NCBI GenBank assembly: GCA_964618405.1
Contig: CAZUAY010000019.1
Span: forward strand, 1-22,606
Origin: JBBQIY01 sp964618405
GTDB lineage: Bacteria; Verrucomicrobiota; Kiritimatiellia; RFP12; UBA3636
Direction of reading: 5' to 3'
DNA length: 22,606 bases
Both the position numbers and the translations under genes were made by a program. Position 1 is the first letter of the stretch. Each line of letters opens with the position of its first letter. Of this stretch, positions 7,453-14,343 are shown piece by piece. The notes beneath the pieces were generated by a model. It did no database searches. It saw nothing but the letters and a program-made list of their open reading frames with translations, and was not told the DNA's origin.

Positions 7453-9177
7453 ATGAACCCAGTAGTAGACGCTTCCTTAAGCTCCGAAAAACCAGGAGCC
7501 CATTTTCTCCAGCAGTGGATTGCTGCCGATGTGGCAGCGGGCAAAAACGGCGGAACCGTGGTTACACGTTTTCCTCCCGAGCCCAACGGCTACCTCCACA
7601 TCGGCCACGCCAAGGCGATCTGCATCGACTTTGGAATGGCCAAGCTCTTCAACGGCGTCTGCCACCTGCGGATGGACGATACGAATCCTTCCAAAGAGTC
7701 GGATGAATATGCTGATAATATTAAGCATGACATCAACTGGCTAGGTTTCGACTGGGGCGAGCATTTTTACAATGCTGCTGACCGCTTCGATACCATGTAC
7801 GAAATCGCCGAAAACCTCGTCAAGAGAGGTCATGCTTACGTGTGTGGACTTTCCCAAGAAGACTGGAGGAAATATCGCGGCGTTCCTACAGAGCCCGGAC
7901 TCGAAAGCCCCACTCGTAATCATGCTCCTGAGTGGAGCCTCGACATGTTGAGCAAGATGAAGGCGGGTGAGTTTGCTGAAGGTACCTACTGTCTTCGCGC
8001 CAAGATCGATATGGCATCCCCGAACATCCACTTCCGGGATCCGGTTATTTATCGGATTATGCACGTGGAGCATTACCACACTGGGAACCAGTGGTGTATC
8101 TATCCGATGTACGATTTTGCACATCCGATTGAAGACGCACTTGAAGGCGTAACGCATTCGATGTGTACGCTCGAATTCGAAGTGCATCGCCCGCTTTACG
8201 ATTGGGTTATCGACCGGATGCAGGAGATGGGCATGCTCGTCCAGAAAAACGGCGTCACGGTGCGTCCGCAACAACGCGAATTCTCTCGCCTGAATCTTAC
8301 CTACACGGTCATGTCAAAGCGCAAGCTACTCCAGCTCGTCGATCAAAATCGCGTCGCCGGATGGGACGATCCTCGCATGCCGACCCTCTGTGGCATGCGG
8401 CGGCGTGGCTACCCAGCCGCCGCCATACGAAACTTCTGCGAAGCGCTCGGTGCCACAAAATTTATCAGCACCACAGATTTTAGCATTCTCGAACAAGCCG
8501 TTCGCGAAAACTTAAACAGTACAGCAATGCGCAGGCTTGCCGTCTTCGACCCGGTTAAGCTCGTGATCGACAACTACCCTGAAGATGGCGAAGAATTTTT
8601 CGATGGCGTGAACAACCCAGAGAATGCCGAAGACGGCAGCCGCAAAATTCCTTTCTCTCGCGAATTGTACGTTGAGCGTGCCGACTTTATGAAGGATCCT
8701 CCAAAAAAGTTTTTCCGACTTTCGATTGGACGCGAGGTGCGCTTGCGCTACGCATGCCTGTTCACTTGTACGCACGTGGTAGAAGACGCCAATGGAGAAG
8801 TCGGCGAGATCCACGGAACCATGGACATGGATTCGCGAGGCGGCACCTCTCCTGACGGACGTTCTGTCAAGGGAACCATCCACTGGGTCTCGATTCGCCA
8901 TGCGGTTGAAGTACCGGTGCGACTCTACGACAGACTTTTCTCCGTTGAAGATCCGCTCGCCGACGATTCCCGCGACTTTACCGAATTTCTCAATCCAGAT
9001 TCCATCAAACTTGCAACCGCGTTTGCAGAACCCGCGGTACAGGAACTCGACTTCGGCACATCCGTGCAGTTTGAACGCATGGGGTACTTCTTCACAGACC
9101 CCGAGGACTCGAAAGCCGGTGCCCCCGTATTCAACCGCACAGCCACACTACGTGACTCTTGGTCAAAGATAAAATAA
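7453..9177 (+). CDS. glnS: Glutaminyl-tRNA synthetase
   Basis: This class I aminoacyl-tRNA synthetase charges tRNA-Gln with glutamine in the cytoplasm. The 574 aa are close to the E. coli enzyme (about 554). Visible are the catalytic HIGH motif in PPEPNGYLHIGHAK (H49-H52) and the KMSKS-equivalent MSKRK (287-291). Other family stretches are RMDDTNPSKE, DWVIDRM and the two-part beta-barrel anticodon-binding region after about residue 340. GlnRS in bacteria was acquired from eukaryotes in some lineages; its presence argues for direct Gln-tRNA charging rather than only the GatCAB route. The ribosome site before the ATG is weak (GAGA 10-13 nt upstream). It heads a rightward run of short-spaced genes. 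Confidence 0.97.
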   Translation: MNPVVDASLSSEKPGAHFLQQWIAADVAAGKNGGTVVTRFPPEPNGYLHIGHAKAICIDFGMAKLFNGVCHLRMDDTNPSKESDEYADNIKHDINWLGFDWGEHFYNAADRFDTMYEIAENLVKRGHAYVCGLSQEDWRKYRGVPTEPGLESPTRNHAPEWSLDMLSKMKAGEFAEGTYCLRAKIDMASPNIHFRDPVIYRIMHVEHYHTGNQWCIYPMYDFAHPIEDALEGVTHSMCTLEFEVHRPLYDWVIDRMQEMGMLVQKNGVTVRPQQREFSRLNLTYTVMSKRKLLQLVDQNRVAGWDDPRMPTLCGMRRRGYPAAAIRNFCEALGATKFISTTDFSILEQAVRENLNSTAMRRLAVFDPVKLVIDNYPEDGEEFFDGVNNPENAEDGSRKIPFSRELYVERADFMKDPPKKFFRLSIGREVRLRYACLFTCTHVVEDANGEVGEIHGTMDMDSRGGTSPDGRSVKGTIHWVSIRHAVEVPVRLYDRLFSVEDPLADDSRDFTEFLNPDSIKLATAFAEPAVQELDFGTSVQFERMGYFFTDPEDSKAGAPVFNRTATLRDSWSKIK

Positions 9178-9192
9178 TAATAGGATACCTTG

Positions 9193-9639
9193 ATGACAAA
9201 AAACTTTCATCATCTCTCAATCGCTTTCATTGGGCTCATCAGCCTAGGGCTCATCGCCGGATGCGAACACGAAGCGCAAAAGAGTGACCCATTCGGCACG
9301 AACGACACGAAGAAACCAACGACGACGACGACGACACCCGCCAACAATACCTTCGTTGGAACGTGGAAACTCACCTCCACCACCGACGGTACATCCTGGT
9401 TTGCAATATTCGACAAGGGCGGAACGTGGAAGATCTCAGACCATGCAAATGGTTCAGGCCAGCGCGTCTATGGTTCCTATACCGTCAATGGTGCAAATCT
9501 CAGCGGTAACATGATAAACCCTGGCGTAGGAACTGGCAACATCGTCGCCACAATTTCCAAAGGCGTGATGACGTTTGATTTTGTCGAGCATTGGCATACC
9601 CCGTACAAGACCATCCGCTACAGGGGGTCTAAACTCTAG
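9193..9639 (+). CDS. Small lipoprotein with lipocalin-like beta domain (copy 1)
   Basis: This is a predicted lipoprotein of 148 aa of unknown function. The signal peptide ends in a lipobox LIAGC with C24 as the lipidated residue, followed by a Thr-rich linker (coded by an ACG repeat near 9319-9335). The C-terminal domain of about 95 aa starts NTFVGTWKLTS and reads as alternating short beta strands, like small lipocalin-type domains described in hypothetical lipoproteins. The ATG at 9193 is preferred over the TTG just before it because AGGA (9182-9185) is spaced 7 nt from it. It lies 15 bp after glnS and is clearly paralogous to the next gene. Confidence 0.8.
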   Translation: MTKNFHHLSIAFIGLISLGLIAGCEHEAQKSDPFGTNDTKKPTTTTTTPANNTFVGTWKLTSTTDGTSWFAIFDKGGTWKISDHANGSGQRVYGSYTVNGANLSGNMINPGVGTGNIVATISKGVMTFDFVEHWHTPYKTIRYRGSKL

Positions 9640-9667
9640 GGTTAATCGATAAGGAGTAAAACCGCAA

Positions 9668-10132
9668 ATGACGAAAAACAATCCTCTCATCTCCGTTGCA
9701 TGCCTGGGACTCCTGTGTTTCGTAATGATCTCCGGCTGCGAACATGGTACGCAAAGTAGTGGCTTCGCCTACGGTGACAGCTCCGTGCCGGTCGAGGAAG
9801 AAAAAGAAAAGGATAAAGACAAGGAAGAGCCTGCAGCCGTCAATAACTTTGTCGGCACATGGAAACTCACCTCGGCGGCTGGCGCGTCATGGTATGCCTT
9901 CTTTTACCCAGACGGGAACTGGAAAATTTGCGATAATGCCGATGGTTCAGGCCAACGCGTCTATGGTTCATATTCCGTCAGTGGCGGGACCCTCAATGGC
10001 AATATGACGAACCCCGGCGTAGGAACGGGCAGCATCACTGCCTCAATCTACAATGGTGTGATGACGCTTGATTTCGTAGAGAATTGGAATTCCCCTCCTA
10101 GCACGGTTCGTTACACGGGGACTAGACTTTAG
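9668..10132 (+). CDS. Small lipoprotein with lipocalin-like beta domain (copy 2)
   Basis: This is a 154-aa paralogue of the preceding gene. It has the same layout: signal peptide with lipobox MISGC (C24), both copies followed by EH, a charged linker rich in Glu, Lys and Asp instead of Thr, and a domain beginning NNFVGTWKLTS. Shared stretches include GSGQRVYGSY and NPGVGTG, with DNA nearly identical there, so the pair arose by tandem duplication. The linker has diverged completely while the domain is kept. The ribosome site AAGGAG lies 11 nt before the ATG. Function is not known; an envelope location is predicted. Confidence 0.8.
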   Translation: MTKNNPLISVACLGLLCFVMISGCEHGTQSSGFAYGDSSVPVEEEKEKDKDKEEPAAVNNFVGTWKLTSAAGASWYAFFYPDGNWKICDNADGSGQRVYGSYSVSGGTLNGNMTNPGVGTGSITASIYNGVMTLDFVENWNSPPSTVRYTGTRL

Positions 10133-10168
10133 CACGATGCTTAAGGCCTCATTCACGAAAACTTCATC

Positions 10169-10684
10169 ATGTCAATCGAGACGAACAACGACACGACAGC
10201 GAGGCTACTCTTGGATGCCAATCCAGGATACGATGATGCTTACAGCGAAGGGTTCGCCGATGGCCGTAGCTCAATGGCTTCGTCCGTTGCTAAGCTGCTC
10301 CTCAATCAAATGCCTGACGAAGCCATTTCTGAAATCACCGGCCTCCCCTCTCCGACGATAGCGGCGATGCGAAATCCTGCAGAAGAAAACCCAGCGACAT
10401 CCAACACTGTCTCTGAGCCTGTGCAAAACGTCGAGGACGAAGCCACATCTTCATTCTCGCTCGTTCGCGAAAATCCAACATCAGGGACTACATTGGTCGA
10501 GCCTAATTTCGTAAAACTTGTGAGGCTTGTGAACAACATTACGCAAGCCTCACTAGCCAAAGAACTTGGCGTTCACGAACGCACGGTCAGCTTATGGGAA
10601 ACGGCAGAAACGCCGATTCGGATGAAGACCGCAACTTATTTGAAACTCCAAAAAATCGCGGATGTAAAACCCGAACGCGCATAA
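10169..10684 (+). CDS. Two-HTH protein: Rpn-tail-like N-terminal part plus XRE-type HTH
   Basis: The 171-aa protein has two separate helix-turn-helix-like regions. Residues 22-68 (GF-DGR spacing, then SSVAKLLLNQMPDEAISEITGL) resemble the C-terminal tail of Rpn/PD-(D/E)XK transposase-like proteins, which carry a similar 'LL..G...E.I...TGL' helix pair; no nuclease core is present. A low-complexity linker (70-110) follows. Residues 113-165 look like an XRE/Cro-type DNA-binding domain (ITQASLAKELGVHERTVSLWE). The stop shares its last A with the ATG of the next gene (TAATG), so the two are translationally coupled. A DNA-binding regulator acting with the UmuD-like partner is an inference. No clear ribosome site precedes the ATG. 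Confidence 0.7.
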   Translation: MSIETNNDTTARLLLDANPGYDDAYSEGFADGRSSMASSVAKLLLNQMPDEAISEITGLPSPTIAAMRNPAEENPATSNTVSEPVQNVEDEATSSFSLVRENPTSGTTLVEPNFVKLVRLVNNITQASLAKELGVHERTVSLWETAETPIRMKTATYLKLQKIADVKPERA

Positions 10685-11124
10685 TGGTTAAAAACGTAAA
10701 AACACACGAAGCTCCGCCACTGATGGCAACAACGGTGATCGCTGGGTTCCCCTCGCCTGCCGAGCAGTATCTTGAATCTCCGCTCGACTTGAACGAACTC
10801 CTTGTCAAAAGACCGGCAGCGACATTCTTCGTCCGCGCCGCAGGAGATTCTATGATCGGCGCTGGCATCCAATCCGGCGATGTGCTCGTTGTGGACCGTA
10901 GCCTAGAAGCTGTCGACGGTGCAGTCATCATCGCCTCGGTCGATAACGAATTTACAGTTAAATATCTGCGGAAAAATGGTAACATAGTCCGACTCGAAGC
11001 AGCAAATCGTCGTTACAAACCCATTGTTTTTGATGGCGAGATGGAACTCAAAATTTTCGGCGTCGTCACAGCCGTCATCCACCAATTCATTGGTAACGCC
11101 GCTCGTCATTCGACCACCCCATAA
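10684..11124 (+). CDS. umuD: UmuD-like S24 peptidase, self-cleaving
   Basis: This 146-aa protein matches UmuD. A20-G21 lies in the position of the cleavage site, followed by FPSPA, then DLNELLVKRPAATFFV, the catalytic Ser in AGDSM (S56) and the general-base Lys in EFTVKYL (K93). In known systems RecA filaments trigger self-cleavage; UmuD' then joins UmuC to form polymerase V. Here no umuC follows: msrBA is next. The start chosen is the ATG overlapping the stop of the HTH gene; a longer frame exists upstream but only covers that gene. Because it is coupled to a DNA-binding protein it may act as the cleavable half of a split LexA/CI-like regulator; this is inference. Confidence 0.88.
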   Translation: MVKNVKTHEAPPLMATTVIAGFPSPAEQYLESPLDLNELLVKRPAATFFVRAAGDSMIGAGIQSGDVLVVDRSLEAVDGAVIIASVDNEFTVKYLRKNGNIVRLEAANRRYKPIVFDGEMELKIFGVVTAVIHQFIGNAARHSTTP

Positions 11125-11143
11125 CAAACACAACCATTCGCTT

Positions 11144-12076
11144 ATGAAAATAGTCTACGTCACACTCGCCTGTCTCGCTCTAAGCACACAGGCGAAAACA
11201 TCGGAGGTAAAAATGGAATCGAACTGGAACACACTTTCCGCTCAAGAAGCACGCGTCATCGAAAACAAAGGAACTGAAGCGCCGTTCTCGGGAAAATTCG
11301 ATAAGTTCTCAGAACCTGGCGTCTACACCTGCCGCCGCTGCGGTATAGCCCTCTACCGAGCTGAAGATAAATTCGATGCACACTGCGGATGGCCTGCCTT
11401 CGATGCAGAAGTTCCGGGCGCAGTACTCCGCAAACCCGATCCAGATGGAAGACGCACGGAAATCGACTGCGCCAACTGCGGAGGACATTTGGGACACGTC
11501 TTTACGGGCGAAAAGTTCACCGACTCCAACACGCGCCATTGCGTCAATTCAATTTCGATGGACTTCGTTCCTCAGGCAGATCTCGAGAAAAAATTTGAAA
11601 CCGCCGTGTTTGCGGGTGGATGCTTCTGGGGTGTCGAATACTTCTTGCAACAAGCGCGTGGCGTCATCTACGCAGACAGCGGCTACACAGGAGGGAAAAT
11701 TGATGCACCAACCTACGAACAAGTTTGTAGCGGCAAATCAGGACACATTGAAGCCGTCAAGGTTGTTTTCGACCCCAAGCTCACCTCCTACGAAACACTC
11801 GCCAAGCTTTTCTTCGAAATTCACGATCCCACGCAAGTCGGCCGTCAAGGCCCCGATGTCGGCGAACAGTATCAATCGGTCATCTTCGTCAACGGCAAAA
11901 AGCAGCAAGAAACAACAGAGAAGCTGATTGAAATGCTGAAGGCGAAAGGCTACAAGGTTGCAACAAAAATCCAGCCTGCTGGAAAGTTCTGGCCTGCTGA
12001 GAAATATCATCAGGACTACTATTTTCAAAAGAAATCTCTGCCCTACTGCCATCAGCATGTAAAACGTTTCGACTAG
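11144..12076 (+). CDS. msrBA: Peptide methionine sulfoxide reductase MsrB-MsrA fusion
   Basis: The fusion repairs both diastereomers of methionine sulfoxide in proteins: MsrB reduces R, MsrA reduces S. In the 310-aa version the MsrB part (about 24-145) has zinc Cys 63, 66, 109, 112 and catalytic C133 in TRHCVN. The MsrA part (about 150-310) has GGCFWG with C160, GYTGG, GHIEAV and a resolving-type C302 near the end. The upstream ATG (11144) gives a signal-peptide-like start, MKIVYVTLACLALSTQA, but no ribosome site. A second in-frame ATG at 11213 (M24) has an excellent GGAGGT site and would give a cytoplasmic enzyme. It lies 19 bp after umuD. Confidence 0.92.
   Translation: MKIVYVTLACLALSTQAKTSEVKMESNWNTLSAQEARVIENKGTEAPFSGKFDKFSEPGVYTCRRCGIALYRAEDKFDAHCGWPAFDAEVPGAVLRKPDPDGRRTEIDCANCGGHLGHVFTGEKFTDSNTRHCVNSISMDFVPQADLEKKFETAVFAGGCFWGVEYFLQQARGVIYADSGYTGGKIDAPTYEQVCSGKSGHIEAVKVVFDPKLTSYETLAKLFFEIHDPTQVGRQGPDVGEQYQSVIFVNGKKQQETTEKLIEMLKAKGYKVATKIQPAGKFWPAEKYHQDYYFQKKSLPYCHQHVKRFD
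11203..11215 (+). promoter_or_regulatory. Strong internal ribosome binding site and alternative start of msrBA
   Basis: GGAGGT (11203-11208) is followed 4 nt later by an in-frame ATG (11213-11215), the best Shine-Dalgarno arrangement among the starts in this part of the window. It begins translation just after the predicted signal peptide. Confidence 0.5.
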
Positions 12077-12102
12077 TGTTTACAAATGTATTCGCCTTCT
12101 TG

Positions 12103-12202
12103 NNNNNNNNNNNNNNNNNNNNNNNNNNNNNNNNNNNNNNNNNNNNNNNNNNNNNNNNNNNNNNNNNNNNNNNNNNNNNNNNNNNNNNNNNNNNNNNNNN
12201 NN
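12103..12202. other. Assembly gap of 100 N
   Basis: Exactly 100 N, the usual placeholder for a scaffold gap of unknown true length. The 26 bases between msrBA and the gap hold no recognisable feature. Genes or a terminator may be missing here. Confidence 0.95.
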
Positions 12203-12229
12203 AAATTACTCAAACCCGACGCCCAAAGA

Positions 12230-12258
12230 TAGACTTAACACACCTCATGTGTTAAAAT
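12230..12258 (+). promoter_or_regulatory. Predicted promoter of the nucleotidyltransferase operon
   Basis: TAGACT (12230-12235) and TAAAAT (12253-12258) are 17 bp apart; the -10 matches five of six consensus bases. A leader of about 20 nt follows with AGGAGA (12275-12280) before the ATG. The spacer is filled by an inverted repeat. Confidence 0.6.
12235..12255. promoter_or_regulatory. Inverted repeat over the promoter, candidate operator
   Basis: Perfect 8-bp arms TTAACACA and TGTGTTAA are separated by CCTCA. The centre lies between the -35 and -10 boxes, and the right arm enters the -10, where a dimeric repressor would block RNA polymerase. Binding protein unknown. Confidence 0.5.
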
Positions 12259-12285
12259 AAACCCATTTCAAGATAGGAGAACTCC

Positions 12286-13146
12286 ATGACACGAAGCTTA
12301 GTTGTACTCGCAGCAGGAATGGGAAGCCGATACGGCGGTCTTAAACAGATGGATCCCGTAGGCCCTTCCGGCGAATTCATTTTAGACTATAGCGTGAAAG
12401 ATGCCCTAGCAGCGGGTATGGAACGCATCGTTTTTGTTATTCGTCGCGATATTGAAAAAGATTTTAGAGAAATCGTGGGCAAAAAGTGGGAAGCCAAGGC
12501 AGATGTGCAGTATGCGATGCAAGAGCTTTCGGATCTTCCTGAAGGCTTCGAAGTTCCCGCCGAGCGCAAGAAGCCCTGGGGCACCGCACATGCCGTGCTC
12601 GCCGCACGCAACGTCGTTGAAGGCCCCTTTGCGGTTGTCAATGCAGACGATTTTTACGGCGCAGAAGCGTTTAAGCTGTGTGGCGACTATCTCGAGAAAA
12701 CAGAAAGCCAGCCGAACCTCTATTGCATGGTGGCCTATCGGCTTGACAAGACGCTCTCCAAATTTGGCACCGTCTCTCGCGGCATCTGTGACGTCGATTC
12801 AAACGGCATTCTGCACTCCATCAAAGAACGACTTGAGCTCAAGCGTTGTGCGGATGGAATCATACGCGATGGTGAAGACGCCTTCGCTGACGACACGCTG
12901 ATCTCCATGAACATGTTTGGCTTCAAGCGCTCGTTCATCGATAGACTGGCAACAGACTTTCCCGCATTTCTTAGCGAAAACATGGACAACCTCAAGTCTG
13001 AATTCCAGGTGCCAACGGCTTTAGGAAAATATGTGCTAAGCGGCGAAGCGCAAGTGACCGTTATGCAGACCGAGTCCGACTGGTTTGGCATCACAAGCCG
13101 CGAAGACCGCGCTGAAGTCGTTGCACATCTAAAGAACTTGAAGTAA
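12286..13146 (+). CDS. Sugar-phosphate nucleotidyltransferase family protein
   Basis: This 286-aa protein of the nucleotidyl transferase (GT-A-like Rossmann) superfamily transfers NMP to a sugar phosphate or similar acceptor, making activated precursors for glycans. The signature LAAGMGSRYGGLKQ (8-21) holds the G-x-G-x-R-type nucleotide loop. Other marks are PWGTAHAVLAAR (97-108) and the metal-binding NADDFYG (119-125). The exact substrate cannot be read from sequence; relatives are usually annotated only as nucleotidyltransferases. It is the first gene after a clear promoter and operator, with an AGGAG ribosome site. It is followed 12 bp later by gspG and then two glycosyltransferases, which fits an envelope or surface-glycan role. 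Confidence 0.85.
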   Translation: MTRSLVVLAAGMGSRYGGLKQMDPVGPSGEFILDYSVKDALAAGMERIVFVIRRDIEKDFREIVGKKWEAKADVQYAMQELSDLPEGFEVPAERKKPWGTAHAVLAARNVVEGPFAVVNADDFYGAEAFKLCGDYLEKTESQPNLYCMVAYRLDKTLSKFGTVSRGICDVDSNGILHSIKERLELKRCADGIIRDGEDAFADDTLISMNMFGFKRSFIDRLATDFPAFLSENMDNLKSEFQVPTALGKYVLSGEAQVTVMQTESDWFGITSREDRAEVVAHLKNLK

Positions 13147-13158
13147 AGCAAAACGTCT

Positions 13159-13614
13159 ATGAAACTGCAACCCACTCGCCAACCTACACAGAACCAAGGC
13201 TTCACACTTCTCGAAGTCTTGATTGCGATCACCATCGTGGTCATCCTCGGTTCGGTGGTGGGCATTAACCTCATCGACATGCCCCAACGCGGAAGACAAA
13301 ACGCGGCCAAACTCCAACTGGGCAACTTCAAGACCGCTGTACAAATCTACGTCAACGACAACCGTTTCCCTCCCACGCAGCGTCAGGGGCTCGAAGCCCT
13401 TGTTGTGAAGCCCACAACACCGCCCATTCCGGAGAATTTTCCGCCAAACGGATACCTCGACTCCCGCTCTGTTCCCAAGGATCCTTGGGGACGCGATTAC
13501 GCCTATTTATCCCCTGGAACCCGGGGGGAAGCCTTTGAAATCATCTGCTACGGAGCCGATGGCGAAGAAGGCGGAGACGGCTTTAATACCGACCTCTCCA
13601 CAACAACCCCTTAG
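13159..13614 (+). CDS. gspG: Type II secretion major pseudopilin GspG
   Basis: GspG builds the short pseudopilus of type II secretion systems in the inner membrane and periplasm. The 151-aa protein has a 14-residue leader ending in G14, then FTLLE with the conserved Glu at +5, and one hydrophobic helix (about 20-40). The GspG-specific C-terminal features are FPPTQRQGLEAL, PKDPWGRDYAYLSPG and GADGEEGGDG; the last is the calcium-binding-type loop. No other T2SS gene is nearby. It sits among glycan genes, so it may serve a system encoded elsewhere or be co-opted. The ribosome site is weak and the gene is 12 bp from the upstream stop, pointing to coupling. Confidence 0.92.
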   Translation: MKLQPTRQPTQNQGFTLLEVLIAITIVVILGSVVGINLIDMPQRGRQNAAKLQLGNFKTAVQIYVNDNRFPPTQRQGLEALVVKPTTPPIPENFPPNGYLDSRSVPKDPWGRDYAYLSPGTRGEAFEIICYGADGEEGGDGFNTDLSTTTP

Positions 13615-13637
13615 CCAGAGGCAAACTGCCGCAGATC

Positions 13638-13799
13638 ATGAAATTCGGCATCGTCACTCCCCTGCTCAACGCTCGCGCCACTTTCACAGCGTGCGCGGCC
13701 TCGGTGAAGTCACAGGAGGACGATTCCAACGCCTTCCAGATTCAGCACGTCGTCCGCGAGAGCAATGCCTCGCAGGACTCCTGTGAAGACGTTGCTCAG
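13638..13799 (+). CDS. GT2-family glycosyltransferase, N-terminal part (broken by assembly gap)
   Basis: The visible 54 residues begin MKFGIVTPLLNARATFTAC, the classic first strand and loop of GT-A family 2 glycosyltransferases, then an SVKSQ helix and QHVVRESNASQD. The last of these sits where the family has a 'DGxSxD' nucleotide-binding loop but reads RESNASQD. The sequence runs into 100 N at 13800. The next piece, at 13900, is in another frame, but gap length is arbitrary so this is not evidence for a frameshift. The two parts most likely form one protein. It follows gspG by 23 bp. Confidence 0.75.
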
Positions 13800-13899
13800 N
13801 NNNNNNNNNNNNNNNNNNNNNNNNNNNNNNNNNNNNNNNNNNNNNNNNNNNNNNNNNNNNNNNNNNNNNNNNNNNNNNNNNNNNNNNNNNNNNNNNNNN
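13800..13899. other. Assembly gap of 100 N inside a glycosyltransferase gene
   Basis: A placeholder of exactly 100 N separates the N- and C-terminal parts of the GT2 gene. Missing true length is unknown; a usual small GT2 enzyme would need roughly 150-250 more bases between the two parts. Confidence 0.95.
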
Positions 13900-14343
13900 G
13901 AAATCCCAGCGCGCCTCTTCCTGCTACGCAACGGTGTGAACTACATCCTGAGCTGCACCACTTTTTTCAGAAAATGCGTTTGGGAACAACACCGCCCTTT
14001 CGATTTATCCTATCGCCTTCTCGCCGACAAAAAATTCTACCTTGCCGCCATTTCCTCCGGCATCACCGTTCGCCACATCCCGACTTACCTCGGTGCCTAC
14101 GGTAGCACGGGGCACAATGAATCGCTGAGTCCCTCAGCAGCGCACGAACAAGCACGACTGCGCGAAGAAACTGGCGCTTTCTCCCATGGCATTGCACGGA
14201 AGGCGATCAGATCGCTACGCTGCGCAGAAAAGTTGATTCGCGGTTGCTATGGAAAAAAACCCATCAGCACAACGCTCTTCGACAACAACGGCATGCCACA
14301 CGAATTCCGTAGCAGTGTCGGCACGCAGTGGAGGTGGTCGTAA
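13900..14343 (+). CDS. GT2-family glycosyltransferase, C-terminal part
   Basis: This 147-codon open piece has no start of its own and begins at the gap. It contains SCTTFFRKCVWEQHRPFDLSYRLLADKKFYLAA, corresponding to the 'xxxFFRR..Y...G.FD..Y.iaaDyef' acceptor-side segment of GT2 enzymes, and HIPTYLGAYGSTGHNES, a typical C-terminal strand and loop. It is probably the remainder of the enzyme that starts at 13638 and adds a sugar to a cell-surface glycan. Its stop overlaps the next ATG as TAATG, showing coupled translation with the GT9 enzyme. Confidence 0.75.
   Translation, partial: EIPARLFLLRNGVNYILSCTTFFRKCVWEQHRPFDLSYRLLADKKFYLAAISSGITVRHIPTYLGAYGSTGHNESLSPSAAHEQARLREETGAFSHGIARKAIRSLRCAEKLIRGCYGKKPISTTLFDNNGMPHEFRSSVGTQWRWS

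Noticed and set aside
13638..14105. Continuous frames read across the 100-N gap
   Set aside because: The gap length is arbitrary, so frame continuity across it carries no information.
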